In this document: one piece after another, positions 1-5,320 of the stretch
Numbering within the stretch: the first letter of the stretch is position 1
How the letters are laid out: each line of letters opens with the position of its first letter
Origin: an uncultured Erysipelotrichaceae bacterium
GTDB taxonomy: Bacteria; Bacillota_I; Bacilli_A; Erysipelotrichales; Erysipelotrichaceae
DNA: 5,320 bases
Assembly: GCA_947575425.1 (NCBI GenBank)
Contig: CANPNQ010000099.1
Span: 1 to 5,320, forward strand
Direction: 5' to 3'
Made by a program: the position numbers and the translations under genes
Notes under the pieces: model-generated
Database searches by the model: none
Told to the model about the DNA's origin: nothing
Seen by the model: only the letters and a program-made list of their open reading frames with translations

Positions 1-560
1 TACCTTTCTTGCTCATTACTTAAAATTAGCTGCATGGCGGGTTTACACAGAAGACTTTGGTTTGACTTGCCACTGATATGCATGGGAAAGCCATCTACCT
101 CGATCAAAGAATCAATTTTGATGCAAGGTATGATAATTCTGACTTGATCAGCTTCTATATTCAGATACTTCGCTACATAGCATTGAGGATTTTCCAAATA
201 TTCTTTTTCGATATAAAGGTCAATAGGTACAAAATAGCGCTCCTGTTTACCTTTTTTCTTCATTATCTCAACAAAGGCGAAATATGTACATGTAGCGCTC
301 TTATAACCACCGTATTTGTCAATATCCATTCCTTTCTTTATTGGAACCTGCCCATCTCCTTTTTTCTGTATTGTAGCCTTAAATAACTGACCATGCTTTT
401 TGTAGGCATATCTTGTAAAGCGAATATTGTTTTTTGACATGGTTTCTTTTACGATATTCATTGATTGATCGTTTTCTGCATTCCAAGCACCTTTAACGGA
501 ATAATCGAAAATCTTGTTCATACTGATTTTTCCTTGCTGCAACTCTTGGATAAAATATTG
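1..560 (-). pseudogene. cas9: Cas9 C-terminal part (end of RuvC, WED/PAM-interacting region) beyond the stop; partial at window edge
   Basis: Codons follow the TAA in the same frame without another stop for 186 codons, to the left edge. The translation is recognisably Cas9: it includes NNIRFTRYAYKKHGQLF, then QVPIKKGMDIDKYGGY, equivalent to the KKYGG segment that opens the SpCas9 C-terminal domain. IIIPCIKIDSLIEVDGF and AMQLILSNEQER follow. This region completes the RuvC fold and begins the WED/PAM-interacting domain that reads the PAM and contacts guide RNA. By comparison with II-A Cas9s, roughly 130-150 residues should remain beyond the window, giving about 1,320 in total. It may be dead sequence after a nonsense mutation, or a separately translated polypeptide starting at ATG 521 (MNKIFDYSV). 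No other disabling change is visible, so any decay is recent. Confidence 0.9.
519..535 (-). promoter_or_regulatory. Possible internal translation start for the Cas9 C-terminal piece
   Basis: On the minus strand AAGGA (535-531) is followed by 9 nt and then ATG (521-519), in frame with the Cas9 C-terminal part. It lies 40 nt downstream of the premature stop, a distance at which reinitiation or fresh initiation is plausible. The motif is also short enough to arise by chance in AT-rich coding DNA. What is seen is the motif and spacing; its use is inference. Confidence 0.35.
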
Positions 561-3545
561 TTAATTCGCCTTGGTTGTATAGACATTACCGACCACAATA
601 TTCAGATAAGCATCTTTGGCATGATGAAGATCATTTACTTCACGGCATTTGACAAATTGATCTTCCTGCGATTTTTGATGATATCTAAAGTCAGATACAA
701 GAGCAGCTTTGATGTATTCAATTGCGGTGTCAGGATATCTTTTTTTCAATAATTCGGCGATTGCTTTTGTGGATTGACGTGTCTCTACCAGTTGCCTGTT
801 GGTAAAATCATTTAATTCGTCCTCAGTAAGGGGGGTGTTTCTGGTTAAACGATCGTATTTTCTTTTGGAAATCAAATTTTTATCCAAGAGATAACGCCAA
901 AAATCTTTCTGTTGATCTCTCCATTCTTTGCATATCGGATAGTCATTATCTTTCTTTTTATTTGCTGTTTTTAAAACTAAAACACGGTTGTCCAAACTGT
1001 CGTCTTTTACTTTGGAGCGAGGGAAGATATGATCAATATCATACATATTATTGTTGTATAGATCTTCAATCGAAATGGGATTGTTTGTATACATGCATTT
1101 TCCGAATTGTGTATAATAAAGATATAATTTATCTTTTTGGAATTCGTCCTCGCTTTTCTCTTTGAGAGATTCATAAAGTTCTCTCTCTGTTTCTTTGCAG
1201 TTTTTATAAAGAGATAACAGCTTTTGTTTTCTTGAAACAGTCCTTGTTTTTTCTTCTTCACCTCGTGCCATTTCAATGAATATTTTTGCTGGTGTGCATC
1301 CCTGAATTTTAACGATTTCTTCTATGATCTTCAATGTTTGATAAATAGATCGCCTGATCTTCGGCGAAACATACAGGGAATCATTCTCTTCCTTTAAGGA
1401 AGTGAAAGGCATATTATTGTTTTCATTATCAATTCCTTCTTTGAATTTATAGGATTTGCTTAACAGCTGCATTAGATTATCCTGCGTCTCCCAAAGAGCA
1501 TGCATCATATTGGTATATTCACCGCTTTCCGGCAATGCGGAATAGATACCGGTCAATAATTTCTTAGAAAGTCTACTCCAGCCCTTATAGGATAATTTGC
1601 TAATTCTTTGAATATCACTTTCTGATAGTTTTTCACCATAATAATCTTTGAGTCTATTTTTCAATAACTTTTTATCATCACCAAAAATGGTGATTGCCTT
1701 GATGATTTCCTCCTTTTCCATATCTGAGAGAGAATAGTTTTTCAAATCATGATAAGATTTCAAAGTGCCTTTAAATTGTTGATCCATACCAGTGATGATG
1801 GGATCAATCACCCCGTTTGAAATAAAATAGTCTGCTATTTTTTTTGTTGTGATGCTACCTTTTCCTTTTTTTAAAAATAATTCATTGTAAATATTTTGCT
1901 TATCCTCTACGGATAGTAAATCACCATTCACTCTTACATGATTTAACTCATTCAATACCATGAAAGATGAATATAACAGAGAGCATTTTGGAATCACATC
2001 TTCCTTATGTAGATAGGTACACTTACTTGTTAGATTTTGTATGAAATTCTCCGCGCTGCCTAATTCATCAACCACTTGTTGAAAATTCCAAGGATATATT
2101 TTATCGGTTTTTCTTTCTAGCCAGCTTCTGTCAGAGTGGCGATTTAACGGTCCGACATAGTAGGGGATTCTGAATGCAAAAATATCGATGATTTTTTCTT
2201 TTACCGATTTCCCATTTTCATCAACATTCTTTAAGAATGGTAAATAGGCTTGTGCATTTTCAAGGATCGCTTCTAGTTCGGCTTTGTTTATCTGCATCGG
2301 TATTACAGAATTGTCTTTTGAAACAACTTTTGGCATGAAAGTATTGTTTTCTATTTGATCAAACATCGTATGATAATCGCTTATATTTTCATCTGCTTTG
2401 TGCAATTCCTTTTTTAGAAATGCACAAAATTCCTCTTGCGTGCATTTGTTTTTTGATAACGGTTGTTTTTTAGAGTGACCCGTATAGTTGAGGTAGTTAT
2501 TAACATCCTTCTTGTTTAAATTGAAAATTTTATCATACAATGTTGGATCATATTCTTTCACATATTTCTTTAATAAGCACAGATCCTCATGATGCTTTTC
2601 ATACTGTTTTACTTTTGCACAAGAAATGTATTGCTCGTCATTCATGATTTCCGCCAGCAAGGCCCAATCATAAATGGCTTTAATTTTTGCGATCAATTCA
2701 AATTTTTCATGAAAAGTTTCTTCATATTTCACACTGTTTTCATCATATGATTCTTTGAATGTTATTTTTTTACATTCGCTATCCTCATATTCATCAGTCT
2801 GAAACAACTGCTTGGCAGTTACCTGATTGCCTGAAAGCAATGTAATGACTGCGATTTCAAAAGCATGATCTTTTTTGTTCAGATGAAATTCCTGCGTTAA
2901 TTGCTCTTTTTTTCTGGTAGAACTGAGCGAGGAATTCAGTAAAATCTTAGTGATTTCTACTGGATTGTCACAACATAATTGCTTACCATGATTATCTTCA
3001 AGATAATGATTGAATTCGTTAAAGATAGAAACGAAGTTTGAGCCATTTTCCTTCATTGGCTGATAGCTCTCGAAAAGAAAATGTCCGCGGTTTTTGATAA
3101 TATGACTGATCGCAAGATAAACCAGTCGTATATCATGTGGATTGGGATTTTCAATTAACTCCTTTCGCAAATGATAAATGGTAGGGAATTGCTTATGATA
3201 ATCAACATCATTATATCCTTCATCATTGAATAGGGAATATTTGCCCTCTACCTTTTTATCTTCCTTGTGAAAAGCGCTGTCTTTGAGACGCTGAAAAAAG
3301 GCAATATCTTTTTTTGCGATTTCCTCATTAAATAACATTTCAAGACAGTCGGATCGAAATTTCTTTCTTTGGCGCCGTCTTCTTTCGTTTCTATGTAGCC
3401 TTCGCTCCTGTGCAGTATTGCCGCTTTCAAAACAGCGCACACCCCACATTGCATTTCCTTTATATTTCAAAATACGGTATTCTGAATCAGTAGTTGCATA
3501 ACCAACTGAGTTGGTGCCGGCATCAATTCCAATATAATATTTCAT
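561..3545 (-). CDS. cas9: Type II-A-like CRISPR nuclease Cas9, ended early by an in-frame TAA
   Basis: Cas9 is the crRNA:tracrRNA-guided DNA endonuclease of type II CRISPR immunity. Counting from ATG at 3545, RuvC-I is YIGIDAGTNSVG (Asp8), followed by an Arg-rich bridge helix (about residues 48-64). A long helical REC lobe runs to about residue 740. RuvC-II is IFIEMARGE (Glu758), HNH is DIDHIFPRSK (His839, with Asn862 downstream), and RuvC-III is DLHHAKDAYLN (His975, Asp978). These match SpCas9 D10, E762, H840, N863, H983 and D986 in order and nearly in number, so both nuclease sites look intact. ATG 3545 is preferred over an in-frame TTG at 3569 because GGAGGAG lies 9 nt upstream of it. The stop at 561-563 falls 16 codons after Asp978, but family members run about 300 residues further and the frame stays open beyond it. 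The divergent tracrRNA gene upstream supports the assignment. Cas9 identity is certain; whether the 994-residue product works is unknown. Confidence 0.97.
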   Translation of the reverse strand: MKYYIGIDAGTNSVGYATTDSEYRILKYKGNAMWGVRCFESGNTAQERRLHRNERRRRQRKKFRSDCLEMLFNEEIAKKDIAFFQRLKDSAFHKEDKKVEGKYSLFNDEGYNDVDYHKQFPTIYHLRKELIENPNPHDIRLVYLAISHIIKNRGHFLFESYQPMKENGSNFVSIFNEFNHYLEDNHGKQLCCDNPVEITKILLNSSLSSTRKKEQLTQEFHLNKKDHAFEIAVITLLSGNQVTAKQLFQTDEYEDSECKKITFKESYDENSVKYEETFHEKFELIAKIKAIYDWALLAEIMNDEQYISCAKVKQYEKHHEDLCLLKKYVKEYDPTLYDKIFNLNKKDVNNYLNYTGHSKKQPLSKNKCTQEEFCAFLKKELHKADENISDYHTMFDQIENNTFMPKVVSKDNSVIPMQINKAELEAILENAQAYLPFLKNVDENGKSVKEKIIDIFAFRIPYYVGPLNRHSDRSWLERKTDKIYPWNFQQVVDELGSAENFIQNLTSKCTYLHKEDVIPKCSLLYSSFMVLNELNHVRVNGDLLSVEDKQNIYNELFLKKGKGSITTKKIADYFISNGVIDPIITGMDQQFKGTLKSYHDLKNYSLSDMEKEEIIKAITIFGDDKKLLKNRLKDYYGEKLSESDIQRISKLSYKGWSRLSKKLLTGIYSALPESGEYTNMMHALWETQDNLMQLLSKSYKFKEGIDNENNNMPFTSLKEENDSLYVSPKIRRSIYQTLKIIEEIVKIQGCTPAKIFIEMARGEEEKTRTVSRKQKLLSLYKNCKETERELYESLKEKSEDEFQKDKLYLYYTQFGKCMYTNNPISIEDLYNNNMYDIDHIFPRSKVKDDSLDNRVLVLKTANKKKDNDYPICKEWRDQQKDFWRYLLDKNLISKRKYDRLTRNTPLTEDELNDFTNRQLVETRQSTKAIAELLKKRYPDTAIEYIKAALVSDFRYHQKSQEDQFVKCREVNDLHHAKDAYLNIVVGNVYTTKAN

Positions 3546-3554
3546 AAATAATCG

Positions 3555-3561
3555 CTCCTCC
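3555..3561 (-). promoter_or_regulatory. cas9 ribosome binding site
   Basis: GGAGGAG on the minus strand, 9 nt before ATG 3545, is a near-perfect anti-Shine-Dalgarno match. It fixes the cas9 start at MKYYIGID rather than at the TTG 24 nt further upstream, whose reading frame passes through this motif. It lies one base from the -35 hexamer of the divergent tracrRNA promoter. Confidence 0.9.
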
Positions 3562-3562
3562 A

Positions 3563-3591
3563 TTGACAAATGTCTCTTTTTGTTTTACAAT
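3563..3591 (+). promoter_or_regulatory. tracrRNA promoter
   Basis: TTGACA (3563-3568), a 17-nt spacer and TACAAT (3586-3591) form an almost ideal sigma-A/sigma-70 promoter. Initiation is expected about 7 nt on, near G3598, exactly where the anti-repeat of the tracrRNA begins. The promoter points away from cas9 and sits inside what must be the cas9 untranslated leader. Confidence 0.88.
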
Positions 3592-3597
3592 GTTTTT

Positions 3598-3640
3598 GGT
3601 TTAAAAAACCTTATGAATTTTTACACTACAAAGTTCAAAT
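3598..3640 (+). repeat. tracrRNA anti-repeat (complement of the CRISPR repeat)
   Basis: Read on the minus strand, this stretch looks like a type II-A repeat: it begins near TTTGA, contains GTAGTGTAA and ends TTTAAAC. It therefore appears to keep complementarity to almost the whole repeat of about 36 nt, allowing for the usual internal bulge. The first 13 nt can also fold on themselves (GGTTT-AAA-AAACC). The repeat sequence is inferred from the anti-repeat alone. Confidence 0.75.
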
Positions 3641-3688
3641 AAAAATTTATTCAAATTGCCGTTGAAGCGGCTTCACAGAGTGTGAGGG

Positions 3689-3718
3689 AAACTATCTTAG
3701 GATTAAGATAGTTTTTTT
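3689..3718 (+). terminator. Rho-independent terminator of tracrRNA
   Basis: AAACTATCTTA (3689-3699) and TAAGATAGTTT (3704-3714) form a perfect 11-bp stem around the loop GGAT. The T run extends to 3718. On the minus strand the stem is followed by CCC rather than a T run, so it should act on tracrRNA transcription and not strongly block a transcript running toward cas9. Confidence 0.93.
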
Positions 3719-3721
3719 CTG

Positions 3722-3745
3722 CCATTCAATTAGTTGTTTGAATGG
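3722..3745. repeat. 8-bp inverted repeat just past the tracrRNA terminator
   Basis: CCATTCAA (3722-3729) and TTGAATGG (3738-3745) are exact reverse complements separated by 8 nt. Neither strand has a T run directly after it, so it is not an evident terminator. It could be a regulator binding site or an RNA hairpin in a cas9 leader transcript. Function is unknown. Confidence 0.6.
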
Positions 3746-3822
3746 AATGTTATCCAAGATAAGAGAAATCAAAGTTTTTTTATTTATGGAATCTCTGTTG
3801 GATATTGGAGCAATGTATTGTT

Positions 3823-3849
3823 ATTATGGCAGTATGCTTTATTTTTCAA
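3823..3849 (-). promoter_or_regulatory. Candidate leftward promoter for cas9 (weak)
   Basis: On the minus strand TTGAAA (3849-3844), a 15-nt spacer and CATAAT (3828-3823) preceded by TGC resemble a promoter with an extended -10. The spacer is shorter than ideal. A transcript from here would start near 3816 and cross the tracrRNA gene in antisense before reaching cas9. Confidence 0.3.
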
Positions 3850-3972
3850 TATGTGAATTCATATGATAATTTTCATGTTTGTTTCCCCTCCCATCATGAT
3901 ACTGAATGGTTATGCATCGCATGGAAATTCAGATAGTAAGAGTTTTAGAATACAGATGCTTTTGTTAATTCA

Positions 3973-3981
3973 ATTATACCA
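3973..3981 (-). promoter_or_regulatory. Candidate leftward extended -10 promoter for cas9 (weak)
   Basis: The minus strand reads TGGTATAAT at 3981-3973, a perfect extended -10 element (TGnTATAAT). No good -35 hexamer lies at the expected distance. Initiation would fall near 3966, giving a cas9 leader of about 420 nt that runs through the tracrRNA gene in antisense. Confidence 0.3.
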
Positions 3982-4080
3982 TAGGATAAGGTGATTTGTA
4001 TAGAATAACAGGAATCATATGGAAAATAGAAACAATACCTCTGAAAATAAGAAGCGGATTTCATCTAATTTAATGACACC

Positions 4081-4096
4081 TTTTATTTCAATAAAA
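4081..4096. repeat. 7-bp inverted repeat abutting the reductase -35 box
   Basis: TTTTATT and AATAAAA are exact reverse complements with a 2-nt spacer, ending one base before the -35 hexamer at 4097. It could be an operator or an AT-rich UP element, but so simple an A/T palindrome may also be chance. Confidence 0.3.
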
Positions 4097-4125
4097 TTGA
4101 TTTTGCACGGTATTTGTAATATAAT
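4097..4125 (+). promoter_or_regulatory. Promoter of the disulfide reductase gene
   Basis: TTGATT (4097-4102), a 17-nt spacer and a perfect TATAAT (4120-4125) form a strong sigma-A-type promoter. Initiation is expected near 4132, leaving a short leader of about 25 nt before the start codon. No classical redox-regulator operator was recognised. Confidence 0.8.
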
Positions 4126-4145
4126 CAAGACAGGTAAAAATAAAA

Positions 4146-4151
4146 AAGGAG
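4146..4151 (+). promoter_or_regulatory. Ribosome binding site of the reductase gene
   Basis: AAGGAG lies 6 nt before ATG 4158. It supports that start, which also places the N-terminal dinucleotide-binding motif right at the beginning of the protein, as usual for this family. Confidence 0.85.
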
Positions 4152-4157
4152 AAAGCT

Positions 4158-5320
4158 ATGAAAACTGTGATCATCGGCGGCGTGGCAGCCGGAACCAAAA
4201 CAGCCGCAAAATTGAGGCGTGAGCATCCCAATGATGAGATCATCATCTATACCAAGGCAAAGGAAATTTCCTATGCCGGATGTGGATTTCCGTATTATGT
4301 GGGTGGTGTCATTGAGGGCGAGGAGGAATTGATCGTCAATACGCCAAAGAAGTTTATGCAGCTGACAGGAACCAAGGTCTGCACGGAAAGTGAAGTGACA
4401 GCAGTTGATCCCAATAGCAAAACGATTGTCGTAAACAATGAAACAGTGGCTTATGATAAACTGGTGATTGCGGTAGGAGCGGAAGCTATCATCCCTAACA
4501 TAGATGGCGTTTCTTTGGATGGCGTATTCTGTATGCGTACACCGCAGGATGCGATTGAAATGCGTGCATATCTGGAAGCTCACCAATGCCGCAGGGCTGT
4601 TGTGGTAGGCGGTGGTTTTATCGGCTTGGAGGCAGCGGAAAACTTGATGAAAAAAGGCGTTTCCATAACACTGATTGATATGGCTGAGCAACTGTTGCCA
4701 AATGTTTTTGACGAGGATATGGCAGATTACTTGCGTCGTCAGTTACAGGCAAAGGGAATGCGTATATTAAATAAGACCTCGCTACAGGGAATGAAAGGTG
4801 AGACTCGTGTTCAGAGTGTAATAACAAGTTCTGGAACGATTCCTGCCGACATGGTGATCTTGGCAATGGGAATACGTCCGGCAACCGCATTTCTTGATAA
4901 CAGTCCGCTTAGGATGGAAAAGGGCTGCATCGTTACAGATGCCCATCATAAAACAAACATTGATGATATCTACGCTGTTGGTGACTGTGCAATGGTAGTG
5001 AATCGTCTGACACATCAAGCACAGTGGTCGGCTATGGGTTCTACTGCTAATATTTCCGGAAGAAATCTAGCTCTCAATCTAAGTGGAGAGGAACATGAAT
5101 ATCCCGGATGCCTAGGCACCGGCGTGGTACGCTTAGGCGATGATCTGAATGCGGCTCGCTGCGGACTTGGCGAAATGCAGGCCAAAGAGGCCGGTTATGA
5201 TGTGATCACTGTGGTCAGTGCCAATGATGATAAAGCGCATTATTATCCTGATTCCTCTACCTTCTATACGAAACTGATCGCGGATCGTGGTACCCATCGG
5301 TTATTGGGTATGCAGGTGAT
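4158..5320 (+). CDS. CoA-disulfide reductase-type FAD/NAD(P)H oxidoreductase, 3' end beyond window
   Basis: This is a flavoprotein of the pyridine nucleotide-disulfide oxidoreductase superfamily, probably cytosolic, reducing CoA disulfide or a related di/polysulfide with NAD(P)H. Seen in the 387 codons present: an N-terminal FAD-binding motif VIIGGVAAGTKTAAKLRR (residues 4-21); the redox-active cysteine motif SYAGCGFPYYVGG with Cys42; a second nucleotide-binding motif VVVGGGFIGLEAAE (148-161), with Asp174 after the next strand suggesting NADH preference; the second FAD motif YAVGDC (272-277); and the start of the C-terminal dimerisation domain. NADH peroxidase/oxidase relatives normally carry an active-site His near residue 10; here that stretch is VAAG, which favours CoA-disulfide reductase. 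Some Bacillota homologues carry a C-terminal rhodanese domain, which cannot be checked here. Exact substrate is uncertain. The gene is visibly more GC-rich than cas9 and has its own promoter. Confidence 0.85.
   Translation, partial: MKTVIIGGVAAGTKTAAKLRREHPNDEIIIYTKAKEISYAGCGFPYYVGGVIEGEEELIVNTPKKFMQLTGTKVCTESEVTAVDPNSKTIVVNNETVAYDKLVIAVGAEAIIPNIDGVSLDGVFCMRTPQDAIEMRAYLEAHQCRRAVVVGGGFIGLEAAENLMKKGVSITLIDMAEQLLPNVFDEDMADYLRRQLQAKGMRILNKTSLQGMKGETRVQSVITSSGTIPADMVILAMGIRPATAFLDNSPLRMEKGCIVTDAHHKTNIDDIYAVGDCAMVVNRLTHQAQWSAMGSTANISGRNLALNLSGEEHEYPGCLGTGVVRLGDDLNAARCGLGEMQAKEAGYDVITVVSANDDKAHYYPDSSTFYTKLIADRGTHRLLGMQV

Larger units (their letters stand above)
3598..3718 (+). ncRNA. tracrRNA: tracrRNA (type II trans-activating CRISPR RNA)
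   Basis: This RNA of about 120 nt pairs with the CRISPR repeat of pre-crRNA, directs RNase III processing and forms the scaffold bound by Cas9. In order it shows: an anti-repeat (3598-3640) with upper-stem sequence TTACACTACA, bulge AAGT and lower stem TCAAAT; a nexus-like hairpin AATTT-ATTC-AAATT (3644-3657); a GC hairpin GCCG/CGGC (3658-3671); a hairpin TCACA-GAG-TGTGA (3673-3685); and a terminator hairpin with U run. The bulge and lower-stem layout matches that of the S. pyogenes tracrRNA (AAGU then UAAAAU). Position and orientation, divergent and directly upstream of cas9, are classic for II-A loci. The 5' end is inferred from the promoter and the 3' end from the U run. No array is available in the window to confirm the pairing. 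Confidence 0.88.
3719..4096. other. Intergenic region without a convincing gene, between tracrRNA and the reductase promoter
   Basis: I see no protein gene here on either strand. The region is AT-rich and separates two divergent units. It holds the 3722-3745 inverted repeat, two candidate leftward promoters that could serve cas9, a strong Shine-Dalgarno-like GGGAGGGG on the minus strand (3892-3885) leading only into a five-codon frame (MKIII), and a small inverted repeat at 4081-4096. A plus-strand frame from 4019 runs into the reductase gene out of frame and looks like chance. Confidence 0.6.

Noticed and set aside
561..563. Stop codon reassignment to explain the in-frame TAA
   Set aside because: TAA recoding is not known in this bacterial group, and a single occurrence in one gene is better explained by mutation, error or a split gene.
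78..752. Two plus-strand open frames of about 100 codons (78-386 and 465-752)
   Set aside because: Both lie opposite Cas9 coding sequence, including the open C-terminal part, and resemble no protein; they are antisense shadows.
3546..3569. Upstream in-frame TTG start for cas9 adding eight residues
   Set aside because: The added codons include the GGAGGAG ribosome binding site itself, and the canonical Cas9 N-terminus (MKYYIGID) begins at ATG 3545.
3598..3640. A CRISPR repeat or degenerate array unit upstream of cas9
   Set aside because: It occurs once, without spacers, and is followed by a tracrRNA tail and terminator, so it is the anti-repeat and not an array.
4019..4222. Small plus-strand frame of 67 codons starting at 4019
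   Set aside because: It runs through the TTGATT/TATAAT promoter and out of frame into the reductase gene; only a weak AGGAA precedes it.
4125..5018. Minus-strand frames opposite the reductase gene
   Set aside because: They are antisense to a clearly conserved flavoprotein gene and show no family features.

Overview
The window looks like chromosomal DNA of a low-GC Gram-positive bacterium (Bacillota). A gut or oral Erysipelotrichia-type host would fit, but that is inference. The grounds are AT-rich coding DNA, strong GGAGG-type ribosome binding sites, sigma-A-like promoters, and a type II-A-style Cas9 with its tracrRNA gene directly upstream. There are two unrelated transcription units: a CRISPR-Cas locus reading leftward from about 3.7 kb, and a flavoprotein disulfide reductase gene reading rightward from 4.16 kb and off the right edge.

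Positions 1-3545 (minus strand) encode a Cas9 of ordinary II-A design. The catalytic residues of RuvC-I, RuvC-II, HNH and RuvC-III are all present. A single in-frame TAA at 561-563 ends the protein at 994 residues, just after the RuvC-III motif. The same frame then stays open for 186 more codons to the window edge and plainly encodes the rest of Cas9 (end of RuvC and the WED/PAM-interacting region). The locus is therefore either a very recent nonsense mutant, a sequence error, or a Cas9 made in two pieces. An AAGGA-N9-ATG translation start lies 40 nt after the stop, in the region where SpCas9 is known to tolerate new termini.

Positions 3563-3718 (plus strand) hold a tracrRNA gene, divergent from cas9. 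It has a consensus promoter (TTGACA, 17 nt, TACAAT), a nearly full-length anti-repeat, a nexus-like hairpin, two further hairpins and an 11-bp Rho-independent terminator. From the anti-repeat, the CRISPR repeat of this locus should start GTTTGA, contain a GTAGTGTAA-like stretch and end in AAAC. No array, cas1, cas2 or csn2 lies in the window; they would be expected beyond the left edge, downstream of cas9.

Positions 3719-4096 have no convincing gene. They hold an 8-bp inverted repeat, two weak candidate promoters pointing toward cas9 and a 7-bp inverted repeat next to the following promoter. Positions 4097-5320 hold a well-formed promoter (TTGATT, 17 nt, TATAAT), a ribosome binding site and the first 387 codons of a CoA-disulfide-reductase-type FAD/NAD(P)H oxidoreductase with its redox cysteine. 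It has no evident functional link to the CRISPR locus.
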